Source: Pseudomonas viridiflava
GTDB lineage: Bacteria > Pseudomonadota > Gammaproteobacteria > Pseudomonadales > Pseudomonadaceae
DNA length: 64,000 nt
Assembly: GCF_900582625.1 (NCBI RefSeq)
Contig: NZ_UTIQ01000241.1
Span: 1 to 64,000, forward strand
Reading direction: 5' to 3'
The notes below the pieces were generated by a model. The model was not told the DNA's origin, searched no databases, and saw only the letters and a list, made by a program, of their open reading frames with translations. Position 1 is the stretch's first letter; every line of letters begins with the position of its first letter. Positions 42,585 through 50,494 of the stretch are shown in pieces. Made by a program: the position numbers and the translations under genes.

Positions 42585-43262
42585 ATGAGCCAAGACAACG
42601 AAGCAAGCCAGGAAACGGTCAACCCCGCCCCCGCCGTAGAACCACTCACTGCCACCGAAGCCCGCGTGCTCGGTTGCCTGGTCGAGAAGCAAGCCACCAC
42701 GCCCGAAACCTACCCGCTCACGCTCAACGCAGTGGTGCTGGCGTGTAACCAAAAAACCAGCCGCGAGCCGGTGATGAACCTGACCCAGGGCCAGGTCGCC
42801 CAAGCCCTGCGCGCGCTTGAAGGACGCGGGATGGCGCGGCTGGTGATGGGCAGTCGCGCGGATCGCTGGGAACACCGTGCCGACAAAGCATTGGAACTGG
42901 TGCCGGCCCAGGTGATTTTGCTGAGTCTGCTGCTACTGCGCGGGCCGCAAACGCTGAACGAACTGCTGACCCGCAGCTCGCGCATGCACAACTTTGACGA
43001 TGTGGAAGCGTTGCAGCACCAGCTGGAACGCCTGGCCAGCCGTGGCTTGGCGGTGCTGGTGCCGCGTCAGGCGGGGCAGCGGGAAGACCGGTATATGCAT
43101 TTGCTCGCCAGCCCTGAGGAATTGGCGGCGGCGATTGCCAGCAGTAGGCGCAGTGAACGCAGCGAAGGCGCGGCGCCCTCGCAGTCGCGCATTGATGAGT
43201 TGGAAGAACGTGTGGCGCAGGTGGAGGCGCGGTTGGCGGCCTTGGAGCAGGCGAACGGGTGA
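42585..43262 (+). CDS. YceH/DUF480-family protein
   Basis: A 225-residue protein: tandem winged-helix-like DUF480 domains (about 20-180), starting LTATEARVLGCLVEKQATTPETYPLTL with the conserved NQKTSREPVMNLT segment, and a C-terminal coiled coil (about 195-223, DELEERVAQVEARLAALEQ). Homologues are widespread in proteobacteria with no settled role. GGAG precedes the ATG. It is followed by a long GC-rich inverted repeat and a bidirectional terminator. Confidence 0.88.
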   Translation: MSQDNEASQETVNPAPAVEPLTATEARVLGCLVEKQATTPETYPLTLNAVVLACNQKTSREPVMNLTQGQVAQALRALEGRGMARLVMGSRADRWEHRADKALELVPAQVILLSLLLLRGPQTLNELLTRSSRMHNFDDVEALQHQLERLASRGLAVLVPRQAGQREDRYMHLLASPEELAAAIASSRRSERSEGAAPSQSRIDELEERVAQVEARLAALEQANG

Positions 43263-43294
43263 TTGCGCGTTTCTTGATGGCCCGAGTAGAGGCC

Positions 43295-43410
43295 GGCCCT
43301 CACCCCTAGCCCCTCTCCCGCAAGCGGGAGAGGGGAACAGAACTGGGTCGCGGCGACTAACTCGGTCGGCCCCCTCGCCCGCTTGCGGGAGAGGGTTGGG
43401 GTGAGGGGCC
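43295..43410. repeat. Large GC-rich inverted repeat
   Basis: Two blocks (43295-43335 and 43370-43410) of the form CCCTCACCCC...CTCTCCCGCAAGCGGGAGAGGG and its reverse complement. Each block carries a small internal hairpin, and the two together could form a long stem. It is related to the element at 22795-22888 and is non-coding. Confidence 0.65.
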
Positions 43411-43435
43411 GTTGATGCTGACTTATCCCGCACAT

Positions 43436-43464
43436 AAAAAAACCGGCACTAGGCCGGTTTTTTT
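43436..43464. terminator. Bidirectional terminator between yceH-like and GST genes
   Basis: Stem AACCGGC/GCCGGTT (43441-43447 and 43453-43459) with a 5-nt loop is flanked by an A run before and a T run after, so it serves both converging genes. Confidence 0.85.
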
Positions 43465-43480
43465 ATCTAGCAAACCTCAA

Positions 43481-44083
43481 TCAATCCAACATCCCAACAT
43501 GCTTCGGATGGCTCGCCACCCGCTCCAACCAGGCGCGCACCGCCGGATACGGTTCAAGATCGAAGCCGCCTTCATGCGCTACATGGGTGTAGGCGTACAG
43601 CGCAATGTCGGCAATGGAGAAATGGTCACCGACCAGATAATCAGTGAGCTTGAGCTGCTGCTCCATCACTTTCAGCGCCTTGTAGCCGCCCTTGCGGGTG
43701 GCTTCATATTCGGCGCGGCGCTCTTCCGGCAGCCCTTGGTACAGTTTGATAAAGCGCGCCACGGCAATGTACGGCTCATGGCTGTACTGCTCGAAGAACT
43801 GCCACTGCAGCACTTGTGTGCGCAGGCGCGGTTCGGTGGGCAGGAATTCGCTGCCGTCGGCGAGGAAATTCAGAATCGCGTTGGACTCCCACAAGCACGT
43901 GCCGTCTTCAAATTGCAGCACGGGAATCTTGCCGTTGGGGTTCATGGCGAGAAATTCCGGGGTCTGGGTTTCGCCCTTGAGAATGTCCACCGGCACCCAC
44001 TTCGACTCTTTGCCGAGCAGGTGCAGCATCAATTTGACCTTGTAGCAGTTGCCGGAGAGGTAATCGCCGTAAACCTTGTACAT
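43481..44083 (-). CDS. Glutathione S-transferase family protein
   Basis: A 200-residue GST: thioredoxin-fold N-terminal domain (about 1-80) with the KIPVLQFEDGTCLWESNAIL glutathione-binding segment (cis-Pro and Glu-Ser), and an all-helical C-terminal domain (about 85-195). The N-terminal SGNCYKVKLML shows Ser/Cys in the usual catalytic position, as in beta/zeta-like classes. GGAGG precedes the ATG. It lies 33 bases after the aminotransferase gene on the same strand, so they may be co-transcribed. Substrate unknown. Confidence 0.9.
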   Translation of the reverse strand: MYKVYGDYLSGNCYKVKLMLHLLGKESKWVPVDILKGETQTPEFLAMNPNGKIPVLQFEDGTCLWESNAILNFLADGSEFLPTEPRLRTQVLQWQFFEQYSHEPYIAVARFIKLYQGLPEERRAEYEATRKGGYKALKVMEQQLKLTDYLVGDHFSIADIALYAYTHVAHEGGFDLEPYPAVRAWLERVASHPKHVGMLD

Positions 44084-44116
44084 AGCAACCTCCTGTAGTG
44101 CCTGTTCGGTGAGGTG

Positions 44117-45283
44117 TTAAGCCGCTTGTTCCAACTGCGCCTGGCGGATGACGTTAGCCAAGCGCGACAGCCCTTCGCCCAACCGATCCGGCGAAATGTG
44201 GCTGAAATTCAAGCGCAAGTAGCCGGGGTTGTCTTCCGGCTGGGCGAAGAAAGGTTCGCCCGGCATAAACGCCACGTTTTCTTTCAGCGCCGCGTCGAGC
44301 AGCGTGCGGGTGTCCAGCGGTTGTTTGAGGGTCAGCCAGAAGAACAGGCCGCCTTGCGGCACGTTCCATTCGGCGAGGTCGGCAAAATGTTCTTCCAGCG
44401 CCACTTGCATGGCGTCGCGGCGCACGCGGTAGAAGTCACGCAGCTCGGCCAGGTGCGACTTGTATTTCTCCGTGCCCAGCCATTGCAGCGCTTGCCATTG
44501 GCCGACGCGGTTGGTGTGCAAGTCAGCCGATTGCTTCAGGCGCAACAGGTGTGGGTACAGGTCCGGCGTGGCGATCAAGAAGCCGACGCGCAGGCCCGGC
44601 AACAGGGTTTTCGACACGGTGCCGGTGTAGATCCAACTGGCCTTTTTCAGGCGGCTGACAATCGGCGTGGCGCTGCCGGCGTCGAACACCAGCTCGCGGT
44701 AGGGTTCGTCTTCAATCAGGGTCACGCCGAACTCATCAAGCAACGCGGCCACGGCGTCGCGCTTGGCTTCGCTGTAGCGCACGGCCGATGGGTTCTGGAA
44801 GGTCGGAATCAAATAGGCGAACGCTGGCGTGTGCTGTTCCAGGCGCTCGCGCAAGGCGTCGAGCTGCGGGCCGTCGGCTTCCTGGGGAACGCTCAGGCAG
44901 TCGGCGCCGAACAGTTGAAAGGATTGCAGCGCGGCGAGGTACGTCGGCGCTTCGAGCAGAATTTCGGTGCCCGGGTCGATAAACAGCTTCGAGGCCAGGT
45001 CGAGGGTTTGTTGCGAGCCGCTGACGATCAGCACCTGGCTCGCGTCGCAGGCAATGCCCAGCGCCCGGGCATCGGCGGCGATGGCTTCACGCAGCGCCGG
45101 CTCACCTTCGCTCATGCCGTATTGGCCCATGCTCAACGGCATGTCGGCCCACTCCACTTTCGGCAGCATGGGTTCGGCGGGCAAACCACCGGCGAAGGAC
45201 ATCACTTCCGGACGTTGCGCAGCCGCCAGAATTTCGCGGATCAAAGAGCTTTTAAGACGGCTGATACGTTCGGAGAAGGCCAT
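44117..45283 (-). CDS. PLP-dependent aminotransferase (class I/II)
   Basis: A 388-residue fold-type I aminotransferase close to the 2-aminoadipate/LysN-like group. The N-terminal MSFAGGLPAEPMLP segment, GSQQTLDLASKLF, then the PLP lysine in TGTVSKTLLPGLRVGF (near residue 227) and the carboxylate-binding Arg in GYLRLNFSHI near the C-terminus are visible. The ATG at 45283 is preferred (GGTGAC upstream). It is divergent from a MarR regulator 97 bases away, which may control it. Substrate not decidable. Confidence 0.88.
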   Translation of the reverse strand: MAFSERISRLKSSLIREILAAAQRPEVMSFAGGLPAEPMLPKVEWADMPLSMGQYGMSEGEPALREAIAADARALGIACDASQVLIVSGSQQTLDLASKLFIDPGTEILLEAPTYLAALQSFQLFGADCLSVPQEADGPQLDALRERLEQHTPAFAYLIPTFQNPSAVRYSEAKRDAVAALLDEFGVTLIEDEPYRELVFDAGSATPIVSRLKKASWIYTGTVSKTLLPGLRVGFLIATPDLYPHLLRLKQSADLHTNRVGQWQALQWLGTEKYKSHLAELRDFYRVRRDAMQVALEEHFADLAEWNVPQGGLFFWLTLKQPLDTRTLLDAALKENVAFMPGEPFFAQPEDNPGYLRLNFSHISPDRLGEGLSRLANVIRQAQLEQAA

Positions 45284-45380
45284 ACAAGTCACCGGTAGCA
45301 AAGGCAGGGAAAAATAAGTCAAACTGATTGACCGAAATCGGCTAAACCGAAACTACGACGATACGGATAACAACGTCAAT

Positions 45381-45818
45381 ATGCTTGACCTTAAAAACTC
45401 AACCACTCAGCAAAATGCCATGGAAGCGTTTTTTTTCGGCTACCAGGCATTCACTGCCAAGGCCGACGAAATGCTCGCGCGACGGGGCTTGAGCCGCGTG
45501 CACCAGCGCATCATGTTTTTCATTGCCCGCAGCCCCGGCATGAGCATGAAAGAGCTGCTGGGCGTATTGGGTGTGAGCAAGCAAGCGCTGAATATTCCGC
45601 TGCGCCAGCTGCTGGAAATGGACCTGGTGCACAGCGACGCCGCCACCGACGACAAACGCAAACGCCTGCTCTACCTCACGCCCGAAGGCAGCAAACTGGA
45701 AGGCGCCCTGCGCCGCGAACAGGTGAAGCTGCTGCGCCGCGCGTTCGATGAAACCGGCGAGGAAGCGGTGAAGGGTTGGTTTGCGGTGAATCAGGCGTTG
45801 GCGCAGGGCGCCGAATAG
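45381..45818 (+). CDS. MarR-family transcriptional regulator
   Basis: A 145-residue winged-helix regulator: RVHQRIMFFIARSPGMSMKELLGVLGVSKQALNIPLRQLLEMDLV gives the wHTH (about 40-85) and DAATDDKRKRLLYLTPEGSKL the wing. It is divergent from the aminotransferase gene and followed at 97 bases by a LysE-type exporter and BenE-type symporter, all possible targets. Its ligand is unknown. No strong ribosome site is visible. Confidence 0.88.
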   Translation: MLDLKNSTTQQNAMEAFFFGYQAFTAKADEMLARRGLSRVHQRIMFFIARSPGMSMKELLGVLGVSKQALNIPLRQLLEMDLVHSDAATDDKRKRLLYLTPEGSKLEGALRREQVKLLRRAFDETGEEAVKGWFAVNQALAQGAE

Positions 45819-45915
45819 GCACGCGCGATCTGTACGGCCATTTGCGCCAATTGCTGTATCGGGACGGCAACCCCCGCCGCCCGTAGGCTGGACGCTCGTT
45901 TTGGAGTGGACCGCC

Positions 45916-46518
45916 ATGAGCCTCGAGCTGCTAATTGCCTTTGTCGCCTTCGCCTTTGTCACGTCCGTGACGCCCGGGCCGAACAACACCATGCTGCTCG
46001 CCTCGGGGGTCAATTTCGGTATTCGTCGTACGGTGCCGCACATGCTGGGTATCAGCGTCGGGCTCATGTCATTGGTGTTGGCGGTGGGTTTTGGCCTGGG
46101 TCAGGTGTTCGAACAAGTGCCCATGCTGTACGTGATTCTGCGCTACGTCGGCGCCTTGTATCTGCTTTACCTGGCCTGGAAAATCGCCCGCTCCGGCGCG
46201 CCGGAAGCGAATGGCGATGAGCGCGGCAAGCCGTTCAGTTTTGCCCAGGCGGTGGCGTTTCAGTGGATCAATCCCAAGGCCTGGATCATGGCCGTCGGCG
46301 CCATTACCACCTTCGTGCCGCAACAGAATTTCGTCGTTAACGTGCTGCTGATCGCAGGCGTGTTCGCCTTGGTCAACTGCCCGACCATGAGCGTGTGGAC
46401 CGCTGCCGGCAGCCTGCTGCGCAACTGGTTGCGCAACCCTGGCGCGCTACGCTTTTTCAATATCACCATGGCGCTGCTGCTGGTCGCCTCGCTCTATCCC
46501 ATCTTCAAGGACGTGTGA
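45916..46518 (+). CDS. LysE/RhtB-family amino-acid exporter
   Basis: A 200-residue six-helix exporter with signature TPGPNNTMLLASGVNFGIR near residues 22-40. The ATG at 45916 has GGAG upstream. Its TGA stop directly abuts the ATG of the BenE-like symporter, so translation is likely coupled. It is related to, but distinct from, the LysE-type protein at 20843-21487. Substrate unknown. Confidence 0.87.
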   Translation: MSLELLIAFVAFAFVTSVTPGPNNTMLLASGVNFGIRRTVPHMLGISVGLMSLVLAVGFGLGQVFEQVPMLYVILRYVGALYLLYLAWKIARSGAPEANGDERGKPFSFAQAVAFQWINPKAWIMAVGAITTFVPQQNFVVNVLLIAGVFALVNCPTMSVWTAAGSLLRNWLRNPGALRFFNITMALLLVASLYPIFKDV

Positions 46519-47709
46519 ATGGACGCCGCTTCCTCACAACCGCTACGCCCGCTGGCCGACAGTTCGCCGTCCGCCGTGGTGGCCGGTTTTATCGCCATGA
46601 TGACTGGCTACACCAGCTCCCTGGTGTTGATGTTCCAGGCCGGTCAGGCGGCCGGACTGACCACGGCGCAAATCTCGTCGTGGATCTGGGCGCTGTCCAT
46701 CGGCATGGCGATCTGCAGCATCGGGTTGTCGCTGCGCTATCGCACGCCGATCACGGTGGCCTGGTCGACGCCGGGCGCCGCGCTGCTGATCACCAGCCTC
46801 GGCCATGTGAGTTACGGGGAGGCCATCGGCGCCTATATCACCTGTGCGGTGCTGGTGATTATTTGCGGGCTTACCGGCAGCTTCGAACGGCTGGTGAAGC
46901 GCCTGCCCGGCTCCCTGGCGGCCGCGTTGCTGGCGGGCATTCTGTTCAAAATCGGCAGCGAAATTTTCGTCGCCGCCCAGCACCGCACAGGCTTGGTGCT
47001 GGCGATGCTGTTCACCTATTTGCTGGTTAAACGCGCCCAGCCGCGCTACGCCGTATTGGCTGCGCTGGTGGTTGGAACGGCGTTGGCGGGTGTGATGGGC
47101 TTGCTGGATTTCAGCGGCTTTCATTTGCAGGTGGCGGTGCCGGTGTGGACCACGCCGAGCTTTTCCCTGGCCGCCACCATCAGCATTGGCATTCCGCTGT
47201 TCGTGGTGGCCATGACCTCGCAGAACATGCCGGGCATCGCCGTGCTGCGTGCCGACGGTTACACCGTGCCGGCCTCGCCGCTGATCAGCGTCACCGGCAT
47301 CGCCTCGCTATTGCTGGCGCCGTTTGGTTCTCATGGCATCAACCTGGCCGCCATCAGCGCCGCCATCTGCACCGGGCCACATGCCCATGAAGATCCGAGC
47401 AAGCGCTACACGGCGGCCATGTGGTGCGGCGTGTTTTACGGATTCGCCGGGGTCTTCGGCGCCACGCTGGCGGCGCTGTTTGCCGCGCTGCCAAAAGAGT
47501 TGGTGCTGTCGATTGCCGCGCTGGCTTTGTTCGGCTCAATCATCAACGGCCTGACCAATGCCATGGCCGAACCGAAAGAGCGCGAGGCAGCACTGATCAC
47601 CTTTATGGTCACCGCCTCGGGCTTGAGCTTGTTCTCGATTGGGTCGGCGTTTTGGGGGATTGTGGCGGGGGTTTTGACCTTGCTGATTTTGAATTGGCGT
47701 AAGGATTGA
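46519..47709 (+). CDS. BenE-family benzoate/H+ symporter-like transporter
   Basis: A 396-residue inner-membrane protein with about twelve hydrophobic helices of the BenE family (nucleobase-ascorbate-like fold), including TPITVAWSTPGAALL and VAMTSQNMPGIAVLRADGY, both family hallmarks. It follows the LysE-type gene without an intergenic base (TGA-ATG). No benzoate-degradation genes are nearby, so the substrate is uncertain; it could be another aromatic acid. Confidence 0.87.
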   Translation: MDAASSQPLRPLADSSPSAVVAGFIAMMTGYTSSLVLMFQAGQAAGLTTAQISSWIWALSIGMAICSIGLSLRYRTPITVAWSTPGAALLITSLGHVSYGEAIGAYITCAVLVIICGLTGSFERLVKRLPGSLAAALLAGILFKIGSEIFVAAQHRTGLVLAMLFTYLLVKRAQPRYAVLAALVVGTALAGVMGLLDFSGFHLQVAVPVWTTPSFSLAATISIGIPLFVVAMTSQNMPGIAVLRADGYTVPASPLISVTGIASLLLAPFGSHGINLAAISAAICTGPHAHEDPSKRYTAAMWCGVFYGFAGVFGATLAALFAALPKELVLSIAALALFGSIINGLTNAMAEPKEREAALITFMVTASGLSLFSIGSAFWGIVAGVLTLLILNWRKD

Positions 47710-47721
47710 AGGGGCAAAAGC

Positions 47722-47799
47722 ATCGCGGCTAAAGCCGCTCCCACAGGTATTTGCGTTTTTGTGGGAGCGGCTGGGCGACATTCCGATTAGCCGCGATGC
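47722..47799. repeat. REP pair with one arm interrupted
   Basis: A normal element (47722-47747) faces a second (47761-47799) whose loop carries about 14 extra bases between GCGGCT and TTAGCCGC. It lies between the BenE gene and the converging chemoreceptor gene and may serve as their transcript end. Confidence 0.65.
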
Positions 47800-47819
47800 T
47801 CTTCAATGTCTACGCAAAC

Positions 47820-49793
47820 TCACGCCAACCGGAAATGCTCCACCATCCCCTGCAATTCATTGCTCAAACTCGCCAGCTCAATACTCGACGCCGCCGTGCC
47901 TTCCATGGCCATGGAGGACTGATCGGCGCTGCTGCGAATGTTAGTCACGCTGCGGTTGATCTCCTCGGCCACCGAACTCTGCTGCTCGGCCGCCGCTGCA
48001 ATCTGCTGGTTCATTTGGTGAATCACCGATACCGCCGCCGCGATGCTGCCCAGGGCACTTTCAGTTTCCAGGGCATCACTCACGGTGAGCTGAACCAGCG
48101 CCGTGCTGCTTTGAATCTGACTGACTGAACTTTGCGCGCCTTTCTGCAAGGCGCTGACCAGCCGTTCGATTTCTTCAGTGGACTGTTGCGTGCGTTTGGC
48201 CAACGCGCGCACTTCATCGGCGACCACCGCAAACCCTCTGCCCTGCTCACCCGCGCGCGCCGCTTCGATGGCGGCGTTGAGTGCGAGCAAGTTGGTTTGT
48301 TCGGCCACGCTTTTAATCACGCTGAGCACCGAGACGATGTTTTGAATTTCGCTGCTCAGGCTTTGAATACTGTCACTCGCCGAGCTGGACGACGCGGACA
48401 ACTGTTCGATGCGCGCCATGGTCTGGCGCACCACGTTCTGCCCGTTAAGCACCTTCGAGTCGGCGGTTTCGGCGGCGCCAGCGGCCTCTTCGGCATTGCG
48501 GGCAACGTCGTGCACGGTGGCGGTCATCTGGTTCATGGCCGTGGCCACTTGTTCGGTTTCTTCTTTCTGGCTGGCCACTTCAGCGTTGGTCTGTTCGGTG
48601 ACGGCTGACAGCGAGCGCGCCGAGGTGGCGATCTGGTTGATGCCGGCCTGCAAGCTGCCGACCATGCTGCTGAGGCTGGCCGACATCTGCTGCATGGCGC
48701 TCATTAACTGGCCGACCTCGTCGGTGCCGCGCACCTGAATCTTGGTGCTGAGGTCGCCATCGGCAATGCGCGTGGCCACATGAATCACGCTTTGCAGCGG
48801 TTTGACGATGGCACGGGTAATCAGCAGCGAAGCGCACAGCCCGACCAAAATCGCCAACGCCGAGGAGCCCAGAATCAGCATCGAATTGGCCTTGAGCTCG
48901 GCGCGCATGGCGGCGTCTTGGGCGGCATAGGCCTGGTCCACTTCGGCCATCACCTGTTCGGCGCGCTCGCGCATTTGCGTGTACACCTGGCGCTCTTTGC
49001 CGAGCAGGTCGGTGTATTCGGCAAGCTTGCCGCTGAAGGTGGTGATGTTGGTGCTGACGTCGTTAAGCACCGTCAGGTAGCCGGAGTCTTTCACGGTGCT
49101 TTTCAGGGTTTCAGCCAATTGCAGGGCTTCATCGGCCTGGGCGATTTTCGTCGCCTCCAGGGTTTCGCCCTCTGCCGCTTTACGGCTTTGCGCGAGCCGT
49201 AGATGTGCTTCGTTCATGGCTTGCAGCATCAGGCGCGACACCTGGCTGACTTGCCCGGCCTGGACGATAAATTCCGCACCGTGCTGACCCTGGGAATCTT
49301 TGAGCTCGTAGGCGCCGTCGTCGGCCAGCCCGGCTTGCAGCAAATCCAGATTGTTGGCCACGCTGGTGACCGACCAACTGGCCATTTCCAGCGCCAGGTC
49401 TTTGGCCAGGGCCAGCTCGACGAATTGATCGAACGAGGTACGGTAGGTGCCCAACGCCTGCGCCACGGCGTCCATGGCGGCCGCGCTGGAGGGTGACTGT
49501 TCTTTGAGCGTGGCGGTGGCGGCGAGAATGTCGTCCACGCCTTTGCGCAGCGCATCGGCGGCTTTGGCATCGCCGCTGATGGAAAACGCTTGCTCGTTCA
49601 GGCGCACGCGCAGCACCGCGCTGTTAATCGCCGACATCTGCTTTTGCGCTTCGAAGCGTTGGCTGATGGCCTGCAACGCGGTCACGCCAATGGCCGCCAC
49701 CACGGCGGTGAGCAGCAGCACCAGACCAAATCCGCTGCCCAGCTTCTTTGCCATGCCCAGGTTGGCAAAACTGCGTTGCAAGATCGAAATCAT
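47820..49793 (-). CDS. Methyl-accepting chemotaxis protein with helical (HBM-like) sensor
   Basis: A 657-residue transmembrane chemoreceptor: TM1 (about 18-41), an all-helical periplasmic domain of about 260 residues (about 45-305) whose length and pattern match the helical bimodular (HBM) sensors of McpS-type receptors, TM2 (about 305-327), HAMP (about 328-380) and a signalling domain with the tip VAEQTNLLALNAAIEAARAGEQGRGFAVVADEVR. It ends SNELQGMVEHFRLA, without a CheR-tethering pentapeptide. GAGGA precedes the ATG. HBM receptors known to me respond to TCA intermediates or acetate; the ligand here is inference. Confidence 0.9.
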   Translation of the reverse strand: MISILQRSFANLGMAKKLGSGFGLVLLLTAVVAAIGVTALQAISQRFEAQKQMSAINSAVLRVRLNEQAFSISGDAKAADALRKGVDDILAATATLKEQSPSSAAAMDAVAQALGTYRTSFDQFVELALAKDLALEMASWSVTSVANNLDLLQAGLADDGAYELKDSQGQHGAEFIVQAGQVSQVSRLMLQAMNEAHLRLAQSRKAAEGETLEATKIAQADEALQLAETLKSTVKDSGYLTVLNDVSTNITTFSGKLAEYTDLLGKERQVYTQMRERAEQVMAEVDQAYAAQDAAMRAELKANSMLILGSSALAILVGLCASLLITRAIVKPLQSVIHVATRIADGDLSTKIQVRGTDEVGQLMSAMQQMSASLSSMVGSLQAGINQIATSARSLSAVTEQTNAEVASQKEETEQVATAMNQMTATVHDVARNAEEAAGAAETADSKVLNGQNVVRQTMARIEQLSASSSSASDSIQSLSSEIQNIVSVLSVIKSVAEQTNLLALNAAIEAARAGEQGRGFAVVADEVRALAKRTQQSTEEIERLVSALQKGAQSSVSQIQSSTALVQLTVSDALETESALGSIAAAVSVIHQMNQQIAAAAEQQSSVAEEINRSVTNIRSSADQSSMAMEGTAASSIELASLSNELQGMVEHFRLA

Positions 49794-50164
49794 CGCGCCG
49801 GTCCTCTATCGAATGCTCAACGACAGGTCTGTGTATTCAAGATTCGTGCGAAGTTGCGACGCGCGAAGGCCCAGCACAAGCGGCTTTACCCTCAGATATG
49901 GCAAATAGCTATGCCGACGTCGTTTTCAGATCAAAAAACTGGCGTCAACGTCAGAGGCCGCTCCGCGCGTCGCCTCGGCAGATGGAAACCCCGCCCAATA
50001 AGTCGCAGGGCACGCGAGAACAGACATCACACAACAGCAGATCAGGCGTGAGGGTTACAAAGCGCGGGGCGAGACCTCAGGGATGGATTACGCATCGCCC
50101 TCAAGAGCTGCGTGGTTTCTGAGCTAACGAATAAAAAGCTCTAGCACTTTCGTCTAACAGTGCG

Positions 50165-50194
50165 TTGACAAATCCGACAGCCTCTGTCGATAAT
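50165..50194 (+). promoter_or_regulatory. Sigma-70 promoter of the OprD-type porin transcript
   Basis: TTGACA (50165-50170), an 18-base spacer and GATAAT (50189-50194) match the -35/-10 consensus at 11 of 12 positions. Transcription from about 50201 would give a leader of roughly 290 bases including the small frame at 50253. Confidence 0.6.
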
Positions 50195-50220
50195 CCCGAC
50201 ACAGTTGTACGACAACCTAT

Positions 50221-50240
50221 AACAACAAAAACAATAATCG
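50221..50240 (+). promoter_or_regulatory. Hfq/Crc CA-motif cluster
   Basis: Three overlapping AAnAAnAA motifs (50221-50228, 50227-50234, 50230-50237) stand before an AGGA ribosome site. In Pseudomonas such A-rich sites near translation starts are bound by Hfq with Crc to block translation during growth on preferred carbon sources. Another AAnAAnAA (50488-50495) overlaps the porin ATG. Confidence 0.6.
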
Positions 50241-50252
50241 CAGGACCACGCC

Positions 50253-50357
50253 ATGACGACTCGCCCTCTCGCCAGTCCCCTACCGCGCCAGCCTTCGGCC
50301 CGGTCGTTCATTCGCCTTCACGGGCCACCCCATCCTTTCGAATTCGCTGACGGCTAG
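50253..50357 (+). CDS. Possible leader peptide upstream of the porin
   Basis: A 34-codon frame (MTTRPLASPLPRQPSARSFI... ending FEFADG) starts at an ATG with AGGA eight bases upstream and directly after the CA-motif cluster. It resembles no family I know. It may be a genuine leader peptide coupling Crc control to the porin, or a chance frame in a long leader. Weak support. Confidence 0.3.
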   Translation: MTTRPLASPLPRQPSARSFIRLHGPPHPFEFADG

Positions 50358-50494
50358 CCCGCAGCAATAGGCCCGGCTGCGTTCAAGCCAGGCCCAACGC
50401 CTCGACACAGGGGCATCACCGGTTCCGCCTTTTGATGCAAGCCAGATTTGGCTCGCAGGGGAACGGCTTTTTCAAAAATGGGAGCACAACAACA

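Larger units (their letters stand above)
49794..50252. other. Upstream region of chemoreceptor and porin genes
   Basis: About 460 bases with no supported gene. The chemoreceptor promoter should be near 49800-49950, but I found no FliA-type TAAA/GCCGATAA pair. At the right end are a sigma-70 promoter and CA motifs for the porin transcript. Confidence 0.4.
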
